64,000 nt of DNA from CAWUEX02 sp963921305 (lineage in GTDB: Bacteria > Pseudomonadota > Alphaproteobacteria > Rhodospirillales > Rhodospirillaceae). Positions 44,545-53,478 of the stretch are shown piece after piece (position 1 is the stretch's first letter; each line of letters opens with the position of its first letter). A model generated the notes under the pieces. The model was not told where the DNA came from, did not search any database, and was given only the letters and a program-made list of their open reading frames with translations. The DNA is taken from the NCBI GenBank assembly GCA_963921305.4, contig CAWUEX030000002.1, positions 310,001-374,000 on the forward strand, written 5' to 3'. Both the position numbers and the translations under genes were made by a program.

Positions 44545-45636
44545 GTGACCGCAGCCCCGCACACGTATTTTCAACCGACCTACGCGGCAGCGCGGCAGGC
44601 CTTTCTGAACGCGGCGGCAGATACAGGTGGCCGGATCGAGCATCACGTCCATCCCCTCAAAGGCCCGTCCGGAGAAAAGTTGGCGCTGGACGCGGTGGCC
44701 TTCGGACCTGAAGACGCAGAGAAAGTGTTCGTCACCATGTCGGGCACCCATGGCGGCGAGGGGTTTCTGGGGTCGGCAGCGCAGGTCGGGTGGCTGAGCG
44801 AAGGGCGTGACCGCGATATTCCTGAAGGCATCGCCGTGGTGCTCCTACACGCCGTGAACCCGCACGGCTTCGCCTGGCTGCGGCGGGTGACGGAAGGCAA
44901 CGTCGATCTCAACCGGAATTTCCTGGATTACGCCGAAGCCCTGCCCGAGAAACCGGAGTACGACAAACTGCATGCGGTGATTTGCCCCGATGAGTGGACC
45001 GACGCGGCGCTGGCCGCCGCCGAAGCTGAACTCAACACCTATGCGGAGGAACACGGCCAAAGGGCGCTCAACCGGGTGGTGATGGGCGGACAGTTCAGCC
45101 GCCCCGATGGCGTCTTCTATGGCGGGGCGGCACCGACATGGTCACGCACCACCATCTTGGATGTGTTGAGACGCCACACCCAACACGCGCAGCATGTGGC
45201 TCTGATCGATTTTCACACCGGCCTGGGACCGTCCGGGCACGGGGAGTGCTACATCGTCGGCAACGAGGGCGACCCGGCGATCGATCGCGCCGGGGACGTT
45301 TGGGGCGAGGACGGCGTCACCTTGATGGCGTCGAAAGGCGGCCAGCAAACGCACGACGGTTACAACCTGACCGGCATCGCCCGGGAACTGGCCCCCATCG
45401 CGTTCTACGGCAACACCTTGGAGTTCGGCACCCACCCGCTGGAGACCGTCTACCACGCGCTGCGCGCCGACAACTGGCTACATCTGCACGGCGACCTGAA
45501 CTCGGAATTTGCCCGGCAGGTCAAAGCGGAATTGAAGGAAGCGTTCTGTCCCGACTCCGCCGACTGGCGCGAGGCAGTGTACACCCGCAGCATGACAGTG
45601 TGGCAGCGGGGTTTGGACGGACTAGCTGCGCTCTAA
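44545..45636 (+). CDS. M14-like/DUF2817 zinc carboxypeptidase-type protein
   Basis: 363 residues from a GTG 2 bases after the purD stop. DUF2817 proteins resemble M14 carboxypeptidases: GTHGGEGFLGSAAQV holds the HxxE zinc motif, HAVNPHGFAWLRRVTEGNVDLNRNFLD the Asn-Arg substrate site, and LIDFHTGLGPSGHGECYI the third zinc His. The last catalytic Glu is likely in FYGNTLEFGTH. No signal peptide, so it acts in the cytoplasm. Substrate is unknown; relatives cleave peptides or deacylate. Operon partner of purD. Confidence 0.8.
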   Translation: MTAAPHTYFQPTYAAARQAFLNAAADTGGRIEHHVHPLKGPSGEKLALDAVAFGPEDAEKVFVTMSGTHGGEGFLGSAAQVGWLSEGRDRDIPEGIAVVLLHAVNPHGFAWLRRVTEGNVDLNRNFLDYAEALPEKPEYDKLHAVICPDEWTDAALAAAEAELNTYAEEHGQRALNRVVMGGQFSRPDGVFYGGAAPTWSRTTILDVLRRHTQHAQHVALIDFHTGLGPSGHGECYIVGNEGDPAIDRAGDVWGEDGVTLMASKGGQQTHDGYNLTGIARELAPIAFYGNTLEFGTHPLETVYHALRADNWLHLHGDLNSEFARQVKAELKEAFCPDSADWREAVYTRSMTVWQRGLDGLAAL

Positions 45637-45645
45637 CGTAGGCCG

Positions 45646-46095
45646 CTAACGACAGAGATCCGACAGGTTCTGGGACTCGGGATCGATTTCGTCATAGCCG
45701 CCCGCGAGCTCGACGGACTCGTAGTAGCGCGTATCTGTGGTGGACTCGATATGCTGGAGAATGTCGTAGGCCAAATCGGCACGGCGGCTTTCCTGAAAGT
45801 CGGCCATGGTGAGACGGCGGCCCCACAGATAGAACATGACGTCTTCGTGCACTTTGGGCGCGATCCAACAGGCCTGGCGCGCGGTCGAGTTCTCACCGAT
45901 GACCAAGCGCACAGTGATCACTTCGTAGCGGATACCGCGCGGGGTCTGGAACGGGATCATCATCGGGTTGAGCTGGATGTAACGGCCGACGAACAGGCGC
46001 GGACGAAAATCCTCTTCGTCGCTTTGCGCCGCTGCTGGCGGTGCGAAGGCGAGCAGCGCACATAAGAAGCCTATAGAAAATGCTTTGCTGAACAT
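45646..46095 (-). CDS. Secreted protein of unknown function
   Basis: 149 residues with a clear Sec signal (FSIGFLCALLAFAPPAAAQ). Mature part about 125 residues, beta-rich in appearance, with VGRYIQLNPMMIPFQT, YEVITVRLVIGENSTARQACW and a C-terminal Cys-Arg end. It somewhat resembles FliL-like/secreted domains, but this is weak and I do not assign it. Co-transcribed behind tadA with 17 bases between them. Convergent with the M14-like gene; 9 bases separate them. Confidence 0.75.
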   Translation of the reverse strand: MFSKAFSIGFLCALLAFAPPAAAQSDEEDFRPRLFVGRYIQLNPMMIPFQTPRGIRYEVITVRLVIGENSTARQACWIAPKVHEDVMFYLWGRRLTMADFQESRRADLAYDILQHIESTTDTRYYESVELAGGYDEIDPESQNLSDLCR

Positions 46096-46112
46096 GGGCT
46101 TATTCTACCGCG

Positions 46113-46574
46113 CTAGCGCCGGGCCGCAAAGAAGGCCTTGAGCAAGGCCGCGGACTCGGCCTCGGCCACGCCGCCGACGATCTCTGGCGCATGATGGCAG
46201 GTGGGCTGGGTGAAGATGCGCGGACCGTGCTCGACGCCACCGCCCTTCGGGTCGTAGGCGCCGAACTCAACCCGGCGCAGGCGGGCGAAGGAAATCGCCG
46301 TCGCGCACATGGGGCACGGCTCCAGCGTGACGTAGAGGTCAAGCTCCGGCAGACGGGCCGACCCGCGCGCTGCAGCAGCCTCGCGCAGCGCCAGAATCTC
46401 GGCGTGGGCGGTGGGGTCGTGATTGGCCTCGACCCGGTTGCCGGCCCGGGCGACAACCTCGCCCGACACGGGATCGACCACAACCGCGCCCACGGGCACA
46501 TCGCCCCGGGCGGCGGCGGCACGGGCCTCTGCGAGAGCGAGATCCATATAGCTTTGCGGGTCATCTTTGCTCAT
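46113..46574 (-). CDS. tadA: tRNA-specific adenosine deaminase TadA
   Basis: 153 residues from ATG at 46574, chosen because MSKDDPQSYMDLALAEAR is the usual start; the open frame reaches 46610. Zinc deaminase motif: TAHAE (His57, Glu59) and TLEPCPMCATAI (Cys87, Cys90) with GAYDPKGGGVEH and the C-terminal helix. It converts A34 to inosine in tRNA-Arg(ACG). Size and all residues match TadA rather than a guanine deaminase. Divergent from the transglycosylase-like gene. Confidence 0.92.
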   Translation of the reverse strand: MSKDDPQSYMDLALAEARAAAARGDVPVGAVVVDPVSGEVVARAGNRVEANHDPTAHAEILALREAAAARGSARLPELDLYVTLEPCPMCATAISFARLRRVEFGAYDPKGGGVEHGPRIFTQPTCHHAPEIVGGVAEAESAALLKAFFAARR

Positions 46575-46704
46575 GGGCGCGACAATCCGGGCCAGAGCCG
46601 CTCCCGTCAAGGCCGCAGGATACCTGGACTTCCAGCCGGTAAGATTCTGGTAACCCCTGGGGCGTAGAGTTTAGGCGGGACAAAATGTAAGGGACGGTTC
46701 TGCC

Positions 46705-47739
46705 ATGATCGACCACGGCGCAGACGTGGTGCGGATCGGCGGCCATGAGGTCGAACGGCGCACCTTAAAAGGTATTCAGACGGCGAGCGCGCAAAGCGGC
46801 GTCAGCTTCCACTATCTTCTCGCGAAAGCGGCCCAGGAGAGCGGCTTCGACTCCGGGGCCAAGGCCTCAACGTCCAGCGCCACGGGACTGTTTCAGTTCA
46901 CCCGCGGCACCTGGCTGGACATGATGCGCCGCCATGGCGAAGAGCTGGGCTTCGGCGATCTGGCCGCGCAAATCAAAGAGAGCGCAACGGGACGCCTGAC
47001 CGTGCTCAACGAAGATGCCGAAATTCAGATGCTGGCCATGCGCCGTGACCCGGATGTGTCGTCGCAGTTCGCCGCCCTGTTCGCCGGCGACAACGCCCGC
47101 ACATTGCAAACCTCGCTGGGCCGCGACGCGTCTCCCGCTGAGCTATATCTCGCCCACTTCCTGGGAGCCTGGGGTGCGACCGCGCTGGTGACCACCGCCG
47201 AGCAGGACCCGGCAAAGCCCGCTGTCGACGTGCTGCCCGCCGCCGCCCATGCCAACAAGACCGTGTTCTTTGAGGCTGACGGTCTCGCCCGCACAGCGAC
47301 GCAAGTGATCGACTGGCTGAAAAACAAGTTCACCCAGCGCATGGACGAAACCGCGGATGTCGCTTCTCTCTTCCAGCCCGGGGCGGGCATGTTCCAGCCG
47401 GGTAACGGCCTCGAACCCGCAGCGCCGGGACGAACGGATCTGCCATCCGCCAACGACATGTTCGACTACGGCGCCGCCGCGCGCAGCGGCGATACGAACC
47501 GCATGGGCATTTCCATGTATCTGCTGCAAATGATGGCCCAGATGTTTGCCGCCCAGCCGATGCAGATGGTTGACGATCCCTTCGCCATGCAGGCGAGCGG
47601 ATTGAAAGGCGACGATTGGGCCGGAGTACTGACCCAGGCCTTCGACCGTGACGGTTTGGTCAATGCGGCTGCGGCACAGAAAGCCTATCAGTCGGCAGCC
47701 GATGGCGAACGCCTGTCACCGCGCCGCACGTCCATTTAA
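46705..47739 (+). CDS. Lytic-transglycosylase-like protein
   Basis: 344 residues, no obvious signal peptide. The N-terminal 100 residues hold a goose-lysozyme/SLT-type core: KGIQTASAQSGVSFHYLLAKAAQESGFDSGA with candidate catalytic Glu45, and SSATGLFQFTRGTWLDMMRRHG. The rest is Ala-rich and lower in complexity, with a MQMVDDPFAMQ-like C-terminus and a Met-rich patch (MYLLQMMAQMFAAQPMQM). Such proteins cleave peptidoglycan during envelope or flagellar assembly; a link to flagella is only inference. Divergent from tadA. Confidence 0.8.
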   Translation: MIDHGADVVRIGGHEVERRTLKGIQTASAQSGVSFHYLLAKAAQESGFDSGAKASTSSATGLFQFTRGTWLDMMRRHGEELGFGDLAAQIKESATGRLTVLNEDAEIQMLAMRRDPDVSSQFAALFAGDNARTLQTSLGRDASPAELYLAHFLGAWGATALVTTAEQDPAKPAVDVLPAAAHANKTVFFEADGLARTATQVIDWLKNKFTQRMDETADVASLFQPGAGMFQPGNGLEPAAPGRTDLPSANDMFDYGAAARSGDTNRMGISMYLLQMMAQMFAAQPMQMVDDPFAMQASGLKGDDWAGVLTQAFDRDGLVNAAAAQKAYQSAADGERLSPRRTSI

Positions 47740-47818
47740 GTACGGCACCCGGACATACCCTCGCCTTAATCGGACCGTTACCTTGACGGGGTTCGAAGCA
47801 ACAGCGTAAAGCCCTGTC

Positions 47819-48529
47819 ATGACCGCACCCATTATCGGCATCACCGCCGACCGGGAAGAACCCGGCGGCTATTCGAAATTCCCCTGGTATGCGCTGCGGG
47901 TGAACTACTGCACGTCTGTGCGCGAAGCGGGGGGCGTGCCTGTTATCCTTCCGGCGGACACGGAACTGGTGGACGCTTACGCCGACATGATCGATGGATT
48001 GATTGTGTCCGGCGGCGCGTTCGACGTCGATCCGGCGTTGTTCGGCGAGACCACCACCCACGACACCGTCGTCCTGAAAGCCGACCGCACCGACTTCGAA
48101 CTGGCGCTAACCCAGCACTTTCTGGACGCGGACCGCCCAGTGTTCGGCATCTGCGGCGGTCAGCAACTGTTGGCGGTCGCCCTTGGCGGCACGCTCATCC
48201 AGCATATTCCCGACGAGGTCGAGAACGCCCTCGCCCACGAGCAACCCAACCCGCGCGACGAAGCCGGGCACGACGTGACGGTGGTGCCGGGCACGCGCCT
48301 GCATGACATTGTGCGGGCCGACACGCTGGCGGTGAACAGCGCCCATCATCAGGCGGTGAAGACCGTGCCCGAGGATATCGTCATCGACGCCACCGCGGCG
48401 GACGGCGTAATCGAAGGCATCGAAGACCCGTCCAAGCGCTGGTGCCTAGGCGTGCAGTGGCATCCCGAGTTCTTCATCTCCGAGGGCGACAAACGGATTT
48501 ATGAGTCTTTCATCGCGGCGTGCCGCTGA
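47819..48529 (+). CDS. Gamma-glutamyl-gamma-aminobutyrate hydrolase-type amidotransferase (peptidase C26)
   Basis: 236 residues. Class I glutamine-amidotransferase fold: catalytic Cys112 in VFGICGGQQLLAVALGG, SGGAFDVDPALFGE substrate loop, and His-Glu in GVQWHPEFFISEGD. PuuD relatives cut gamma-glutamyl-GABA in putrescine breakdown; others act on gamma-glutamyl conjugates, so the exact substrate is uncertain. ATG at 47819 follows a sequence without a clear ribosome site. The stop overlaps the start of the RluB-type gene (TGATG), so the two are translationally coupled. Confidence 0.88.
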   Translation: MTAPIIGITADREEPGGYSKFPWYALRVNYCTSVREAGGVPVILPADTELVDAYADMIDGLIVSGGAFDVDPALFGETTTHDTVVLKADRTDFELALTQHFLDADRPVFGICGGQQLLAVALGGTLIQHIPDEVENALAHEQPNPRDEAGHDVTVVPGTRLHDIVRADTLAVNSAHHQAVKTVPEDIVIDATAADGVIEGIEDPSKRWCLGVQWHPEFFISEGDKRIYESFIAACR

Positions 48530-49284
48530 TGGACGGCGACTCACACGTCGAAGGCGAACGCATCGCCAAGGTGATCGCCCGCGCCGGGGTGTGCTCACGC
48601 CGGGATGCGGAAGCGCTGATCGCCCAAGGGCGCGTCACCGTCAACGGCGAAACCTTGGAGAAACCGGGCGTAAAGGTCACTGACGCGGACGATATCCGCG
48701 TCGATGGCGAAGCCCTGCCCGCCCGCGAACCGGCGCGCCTGTGGCGGTACAACAAACCGCTTGGTCTGGTGACGTCACACAAAGACGACCGGAACCGCAC
48801 GACCGTGTTCGACAGCCTGCCGGACTATCTGCCACGGGTGATCTCGATCGGGCGGCTCGACCTCAATTCCGAAGGCCTGCTGCTGTTGACCAACGACGGC
48901 GGCCTCGCCCGCGAGCTGGAACACCCCTCGCGCGGCTGGACGCGGCGCTACCGGGTGCGCGTGCACGGCACCGTGACCGAGGCCATGTTCGAGCCGCTAG
49001 CCAAAGGCGTGACGGTCGACGGTGTGCACTACGGCCCGGTGAAGGTGAAGCTGGACCGCAAGCCGGGCGCGAACGCGTGGCTGACGGTGAGCATCCGCGA
49101 AGGCAAGAACCGCGAAATCCGCCGGGTGATGGAACACATTGGCCTGAAGGTGAACCGCCTGATCCGCACGGCGTATGGGCCGTTCCAGCTCGGCAACCTC
49201 AAGACCGGCGCGGTGGAAGAAGTGCCCGGCAAAGTGCTGAAGGAGCAGCTCGGCGCAACGATGAACGCGGCCAAGACCAAGTGA
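48529..49284 (+). CDS. rluB: rRNA large-subunit pseudouridine synthase (RluB/RsuA family)
   Basis: 251 residues from ATG at 48529; a GTG at 48520 is also in frame. S4 RNA-binding domain (ERIAKVIARAGVCSRRDAEALI, VTVNGE) followed by the RsuA-type catalytic domain: YNKPLGLVTSHKDD, ISIGRLDLNSEGLLLLTNDGG (the catalytic Asp of GRLD) and IREGKNREIRRVMEHIGLKVNRLIR. It makes pseudouridine in 23S or 16S rRNA; RluB acts at U2605. The assignment to RluB over RluE or RsuA rests on general pattern only. Operon: C26 amidotransferase, this gene, rsmD 10 bases later. Confidence 0.9.
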   Translation: MDGDSHVEGERIAKVIARAGVCSRRDAEALIAQGRVTVNGETLEKPGVKVTDADDIRVDGEALPAREPARLWRYNKPLGLVTSHKDDRNRTTVFDSLPDYLPRVISIGRLDLNSEGLLLLTNDGGLARELEHPSRGWTRRYRVRVHGTVTEAMFEPLAKGVTVDGVHYGPVKVKLDRKPGANAWLTVSIREGKNREIRRVMEHIGLKVNRLIRTAYGPFQLGNLKTGAVEEVPGKVLKEQLGATMNAAKTK

Positions 49285-49294
49285 ACAGCACACC

Positions 49295-49861
49295 GTGACG
49301 GGCAAGCTGCGCATCAGTGCCGGGGTGTTCAAGAACCGGGGGCTGAAGGTGCCGGAGGGCGATGCGGTGCGGCCAACCGCCGAGCGGGCACGGCAGGCGT
49401 TGTTCAATCGCCTCGAACATGGTTTTCACGATTATGGTTTTAGGATGCGGGGCGCACGGGTGGCGGACCTGTTCGCCGGCACGGGGGCGCTGGGCCTGGA
49501 AGCGCTGAGCCGGGGCGCGGCGCACGTCACCTTCGTCGAGACATCGGGCAAAACATTGTTAAGGGATAACATCGCCGCCCTCGGCGTCGAGGACAAAACA
49601 ACGGTGCTGACTCTGGACGCGGCCGCCCTGCCTGCGGCGGCGCAGCCTTATGATCTGATCCTGATGGATGCCCCCTACGGCGAAGAGCTAACCCAGCGCG
49701 CAATCGACGCGGTGGCGGCGAAGGGCTGGCTGACGGCGCAGGGACTCATCGTCGCCGAGACGGCGAAGGGGGAAAACATCACCCCGCCAGCGGGTCTGGA
49801 GATTGAGGACGTGCGGGCCTATGGCCGGGGCGTGCTGAGCTATCTGATCCGGCCTACCTGA
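49295..49861 (+). CDS. rsmD: 16S rRNA (guanine(966)-N(2))-methyltransferase RsmD
   Basis: 188 residues, GTG at 49295. RsmD pattern: LRISAGVFKNRGLKVP, VRPTAERARQALFNRLEH, ADLFAGTGALGLEALSRGA as the SAM site, and YDLILMDAPYGEELTQRAID. The family's catalytic motif IV is usually DPPY; here it is DAPY. It methylates G966 of 16S rRNA. The final codons encode LSYLIRPT. The last 28 bases of this gene share a 19-base segment with the end of the EAL gene 5.7 kb away, next to a 90-bp direct repeat. Confidence 0.93.
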   Translation: MTGKLRISAGVFKNRGLKVPEGDAVRPTAERARQALFNRLEHGFHDYGFRMRGARVADLFAGTGALGLEALSRGAAHVTFVETSGKTLLRDNIAALGVEDKTTVLTLDAAALPAAAQPYDLILMDAPYGEELTQRAIDAVAAKGWLTAQGLIVAETAKGENITPPAGLEIEDVRAYGRGVLSYLIRPT

Positions 49862-49947
49862 TCCGGAGCTGAGCGCCGGTCTCATCGGCCAGACCTGACC
49901 CTGAAAAAGGTTTTCGACGAAAAATCGAGGAACGAGCCCATGCACGC
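49858..49947. repeat. 90-bp direct repeat, copy A (after rsmD)
   Basis: Matches 55550-55639 in the same orientation, 87 of 90 bases; the differences are CC/TT near base 32-34 of the repeat and one A/G further on. It starts with the last bases of rsmD (CTGATCCGGAGCTGAG) and ends AACGAGCCCATGCACGC. The last 17 bases recur alone at 50010-50026. The element separates rsmD from the signalling operon. Confidence 0.9.
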
Positions 49948-50205
49948 GACAGGTTTGTACGGGGCCAGCTCGAATACGCTAATGAATTCAGGGGCTTATT
50001 TTTGAGTCAAACGAGCCCATGCACGCCGTAAACCGCTAAAGAGTGACCTATTAAGGGGCGAAACAACGCTTCTTAACTCAATCAAACCGCTCATATATTT
50101 GATTCAAAACCATTTAAAGTTATATTTACCTATTAAAAATAGAACAACAGAAATATACACGTTAAAAATGGGAAGGGAGCCCGCTGGTTCAGGGCTCAAT
50201 AGCGA
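49862..50205. other. Intergenic region between rsmD and the signalling operon
   Basis: 344 bases. It begins with direct repeat copy A, then holds a 17-base repeat of its end (AACGAGCCCATGCACGC at 50010-50026). A markedly AT-rich stretch (about 50080-50170) lies just upstream of the hybrid kinase gene and is the likely promoter region. No small gene was called. Confidence 0.6.
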
Positions 50206-53200
50206 ATGCCTGATCGTCGCCCTACCGGGTCCCGGTACGCGCGTCATGAAGTTCAGGAATGGCCGCACGGGCTCGTCATATTTAGCGCGTCTGAATCGCG
50301 CGGTTCCGTTATTGCCCAGACACTCTCGAAGATCAGCGCCAGCTCGAATCCTCTTGACTTTCGCACGGTCAGCACCCTCGAAGAGTTGGAGAACGTTTGC
50401 TTTCAGGCGCCCTGCGGAGTCATCGTTGATACAGATGATCGCCGCGAACTGGAACTCGCCCTTGCAACGGTGCACTCGTTCGACCACTTGCGGCCCCGTC
50501 TCGCCATCAGTTCCGGACCCGGTTCCGACACTGTCCGCGCCGGTGTCGAATACGGCTGCGAAGTCGTCATCTTTGACGACCTGCAGGCGCAGGAGGATGA
50601 ACTCCTTCGATCCTGGGCGCATGCCGTGCATTGCGCATACGTGACAGCAGATCTGCTTGGCGCTGAAGATCTCTCACAACCTATCCTGAAGTTGCCAGCC
50701 GCCGGCTACTGGCGGTTCGACTACGGTACAGAGAAACTTGCTCTGTCTCGGGGGTGCTACGCGCTGTTCGGCAGATCCCGCGACGAAATCGACAAAACCC
50801 GCGAAGGTATCTTCAATTATATCCACCCTCAGGATCGTCAACGTGCCCAAGTCATTGAGCATGACGAGGATCAATATGATGTTCGAATAATTTGGCCTGA
50901 TGGACAAGTCCGACATGCGTGGGTCATCGCATTTGTTGCATACGACAGCACTGGTGCACGGGCGTCAGTTCAGGGCCTGCTCTTCGATGTCACGGAGAGC
51001 AAGCATTCGCTGAAGCGCGCCAGCGAGGCACATCGCGTTTACAACTCACTATTCACGGCCTCTCCGGCCGCGCTGCTCGAAAATGACTTCTCGGAATTTT
51101 TCGAGCTGATCGAAACGTGGCGAAGCGATGGAATCGAAGACCTGTCTATGGCGCTCCGCGACAAGGACGAGCGCCTAACGGCCTTGGCCAGGGCGATACG
51201 CGTCAAGCGCGCAAACGCTGCAGCGCTTGAGCTCATTGGCATCGAGAGAGTGGAGGACATTAGAGACCTCCGCTTGTTCGAGCAGTCCGATTCCCTCAAT
51301 GCGATTAAACTTTTCGGCGAAGCGTTCTGGCGTAAAGACGTGTTGTTCCGCCGCGAGTTGTTTCAGACGAATTCCCGCGGACGCCGCAGCCGCATTGTTT
51401 TTGCGATGCGCATCCCAACTAACGGAACAGAAGCCTTGAGTGTTCCGGTGGCCCTCCATGATGTGACGGACACCTACCGCGCCGAGGACATGCGCAAAGC
51501 GTCGATTGCGAAGAGCGAGTTCCTCGCGAACATGAGTCATGAGATTCGCTCTCCCCTCAACGCCGTCATCGGCCACCTGGAATTGCTGGCCCAGGAGCAA
51601 CTGCCATTAGAAGCCGCGGATCACGCGACACGGGCCTACGGCGCTGCCAATACCTTGCTGGAACTGGTGGGCGAAATACTCGACTACAGCAAGATCGAAG
51701 CCGGCGAACTCGCACTCGATGAAAGTGATGTCAACATTGACCTGCTGATTATCGAAACACTCGACATGCTGCAAAGCAAGGCGCGGGAGAAAGGAATTTT
51801 TGTTACCGCCAATATCGATGGAAACGTGCCAGGCTGGATTAGGGCGGACTCCCTTCGCCTGAAACAGATTCTAATTAATGTAATTTCGAACGCGATTAAG
51901 TTCACTTCCCATGGCGGTATTCATCTTTCTACATTTAGCCAGAAGGACCAGAGCCGTAAATTGAGTCTATGCTTCGCCGTTCATGACTCAGGCAAGGGCA
52001 TCGACGCCGGTAATCTCGATCACATCTTTGAAACCTTCCAGCAAGAGGACGGGACCATCACCCGGCGACATGGTGGTACTGGATTAGGCTTGAGCATTGC
52101 GCGCAAGCTGTGTCACGCGATGGACGGCGATATTCACGTCGACTCCCAGGTGGGATCCGGGACCACGTTCACTATCGAACTGCCTTTGGCAGGTCCGTCG
52201 CGGGACTACGAAGCGCCCGATCGCGACCCGCCGCGCACAATCGTTCTTATCCGAGACCAAAGTGAAGCCGCACTCGCCCTTAGAGACATTTTTGAGACCG
52301 CCGGCTGCACCGTCTTAGACGCGAAAGACGCGGAAGCGGCCCTATCCCTGTGCGGGGCAGGCGGCAGCGAAGCCCCCTCAGCCGTCGTAACCTGCGAAGG
52401 CGAAGGCTGGACGCCAACACCGTCTTTCACAGAGAAAGTCAGGCGGATGGGTGCGATGCCGATGCACCTCCTCTCCGGACGCCGAACCAATCACAAGATC
52501 AGGGCGGGACTAAAAGCCGGACTGATGCAGTTCTTCTCGAGTCCTGTCGACACAGAGTCTGTTTTGCGGACCTGGAATGCAACCACCGGGATTACTGCAG
52601 AGGATCGCGTCACGATAGACGCCGGGGCACTGTCTTTGAGCGAGGCCGTAGAGGCGGCTGACGCTCAGGTGCTTGTGGTGGAGGACCGCGCCACCAATCG
52701 CGACATCATCAGCCGGCAACTCAACAAACTAAGCGTACCGTATGTGTTAGCAGACGATGGGCGGAGCGGACTGGACAAACTTACCAGCGGCAAATTCGCT
52801 CTGGTCCTGTGCGACCTGTCGATGCCCAACATCTCCGGGTATGAGTTCACCCGTTTGGTCAGACGGTCCGGGATTGAAAGCATCCATGGAGAACCGATTC
52901 CGATTATTGCCATGACCGCCAATGTCTTTCGTGACGACATCGAAAAGACAAAGGAAGCGGGCATGAATGACTTTCTACCCAAACCGGTGACGCTACCCGC
53001 GCTATCGAAAACCTTGGCCGCATGGCTGAGTCCCCAGACGGATGGGGGTGACGAAGCCGAGTCGCGCGGCACAGTGGACAACAAAGCAGCTCCTGCACGC
53101 GACGATCCATCGCGGCCAAGCGACGCAAACCAGCCCATCGACCTGGACCGGCTGTCAGACCTTATCGGCGATAGCGATCCCTCGACACATCTCGCCATCC

Positions 53201-53478
53201 TGTCCGACTTTGCGGAGGCCATGAAAGCGTCCTGGTCGGATGTGTGCGCTGCCATCGACAGTGGTGAGGCGCGCAATATCGAGGCAGCTGCTCATGGCGC
53301 CAAAGGTGAAGCGCGCAGTGCTGCCGCCTTCCGCTTGGCGTCTCTATATGAAGACCTGGAAAAAGGCGCGCGGGCTAATGACGGCAACAAGCGCGCGAAG
53401 GCCTTTGAGGCTTTAGCCCAAGAAGTTTCACGTACCGAAGTGTTCATCAATTCACTCTCAAACTCGGGAGGCATGTGA
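50206..53478 (+). CDS. Hybrid sensor histidine kinase with PAS, REC-like, REC and Hpt domains
   Basis: 1090 residues. The N-terminal 140 residues look like a degenerate receiver domain. A PAS domain (about 170-270, GYWRFDYGTEKLALSRGCYALFG) and a second PAS-like segment follow. HisKA holds His445 (ANMSHEIRSPLN), HATPase the N box NVISNAIKFTSHGG and G2 GTGLGLSIARKL. Then comes a pseudo-receiver, a true receiver with Asp870 (LCDLSMPNISGYEF) and the Lys in FLPKPV, and an Hpt domain with His1030 (AAAHGAKGEARS). No membrane helix is evident, so it is cytoplasmic. Phosphate probably flows HisKA to REC to Hpt to the two regulators encoded directly downstream. First gene of a translationally coupled operon. 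Confidence 0.9.
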   Translation: MPDRRPTGSRYARHEVQEWPHGLVIFSASESRGSVIAQTLSKISASSNPLDFRTVSTLEELENVCFQAPCGVIVDTDDRRELELALATVHSFDHLRPRLAISSGPGSDTVRAGVEYGCEVVIFDDLQAQEDELLRSWAHAVHCAYVTADLLGAEDLSQPILKLPAAGYWRFDYGTEKLALSRGCYALFGRSRDEIDKTREGIFNYIHPQDRQRAQVIEHDEDQYDVRIIWPDGQVRHAWVIAFVAYDSTGARASVQGLLFDVTESKHSLKRASEAHRVYNSLFTASPAALLENDFSEFFELIETWRSDGIEDLSMALRDKDERLTALARAIRVKRANAAALELIGIERVEDIRDLRLFEQSDSLNAIKLFGEAFWRKDVLFRRELFQTNSRGRRSRIVFAMRIPTNGTEALSVPVALHDVTDTYRAEDMRKASIAKSEFLANMSHEIRSPLNAVIGHLELLAQEQLPLEAADHATRAYGAANTLLELVGEILDYSKIEAGELALDESDVNIDLLIIETLDMLQSKAREKGIFVTANIDGNVPGWIRADSLRLKQILINVISNAIKFTSHGGIHLSTFSQKDQSRKLSLCFAVHDSGKGIDAGNLDHIFETFQQEDGTITRRHGGTGLGLSIARKLCHAMDGDIHVDSQVGSGTTFTIELPLAGPSRDYEAPDRDPPRTIVLIRDQSEAALALRDIFETAGCTVLDAKDAEAALSLCGAGGSEAPSAVVTCEGEGWTPTPSFTEKVRRMGAMPMHLLSGRRTNHKIRAGLKAGLMQFFSSPVDTESVLRTWNATTGITAEDRVTIDAGALSLSEAVEAADAQVLVVEDRATNRDIISRQLNKLSVPYVLADDGRSGLDKLTSGKFALVLCDLSMPNISGYEFTRLVRRSGIESIHGEPIPIIAMTANVFRDDIEKTKEAGMNDFLPKPVTLPALSKTLAAWLSPQTDGGDEAESRGTVDNKAAPARDDPSRPSDANQPIDLDRLSDLIGDSDPSTHLAILSDFAEAMKASWSDVCAAIDSGEARNIEAAAHGAKGEARSAAAFRLASLYEDLEKGARANDGNKRAKAFEALAQEVSRTEVFINSLSNSGGM

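Noticed and set aside
49688..49945. Small minus-strand frames in the 90-bp repeats with shared residues (HGLVPRFF...ENLFQGQ)
   Set aside because: The similarity follows from the DNA repeat itself; there is no ribosome site or domain.
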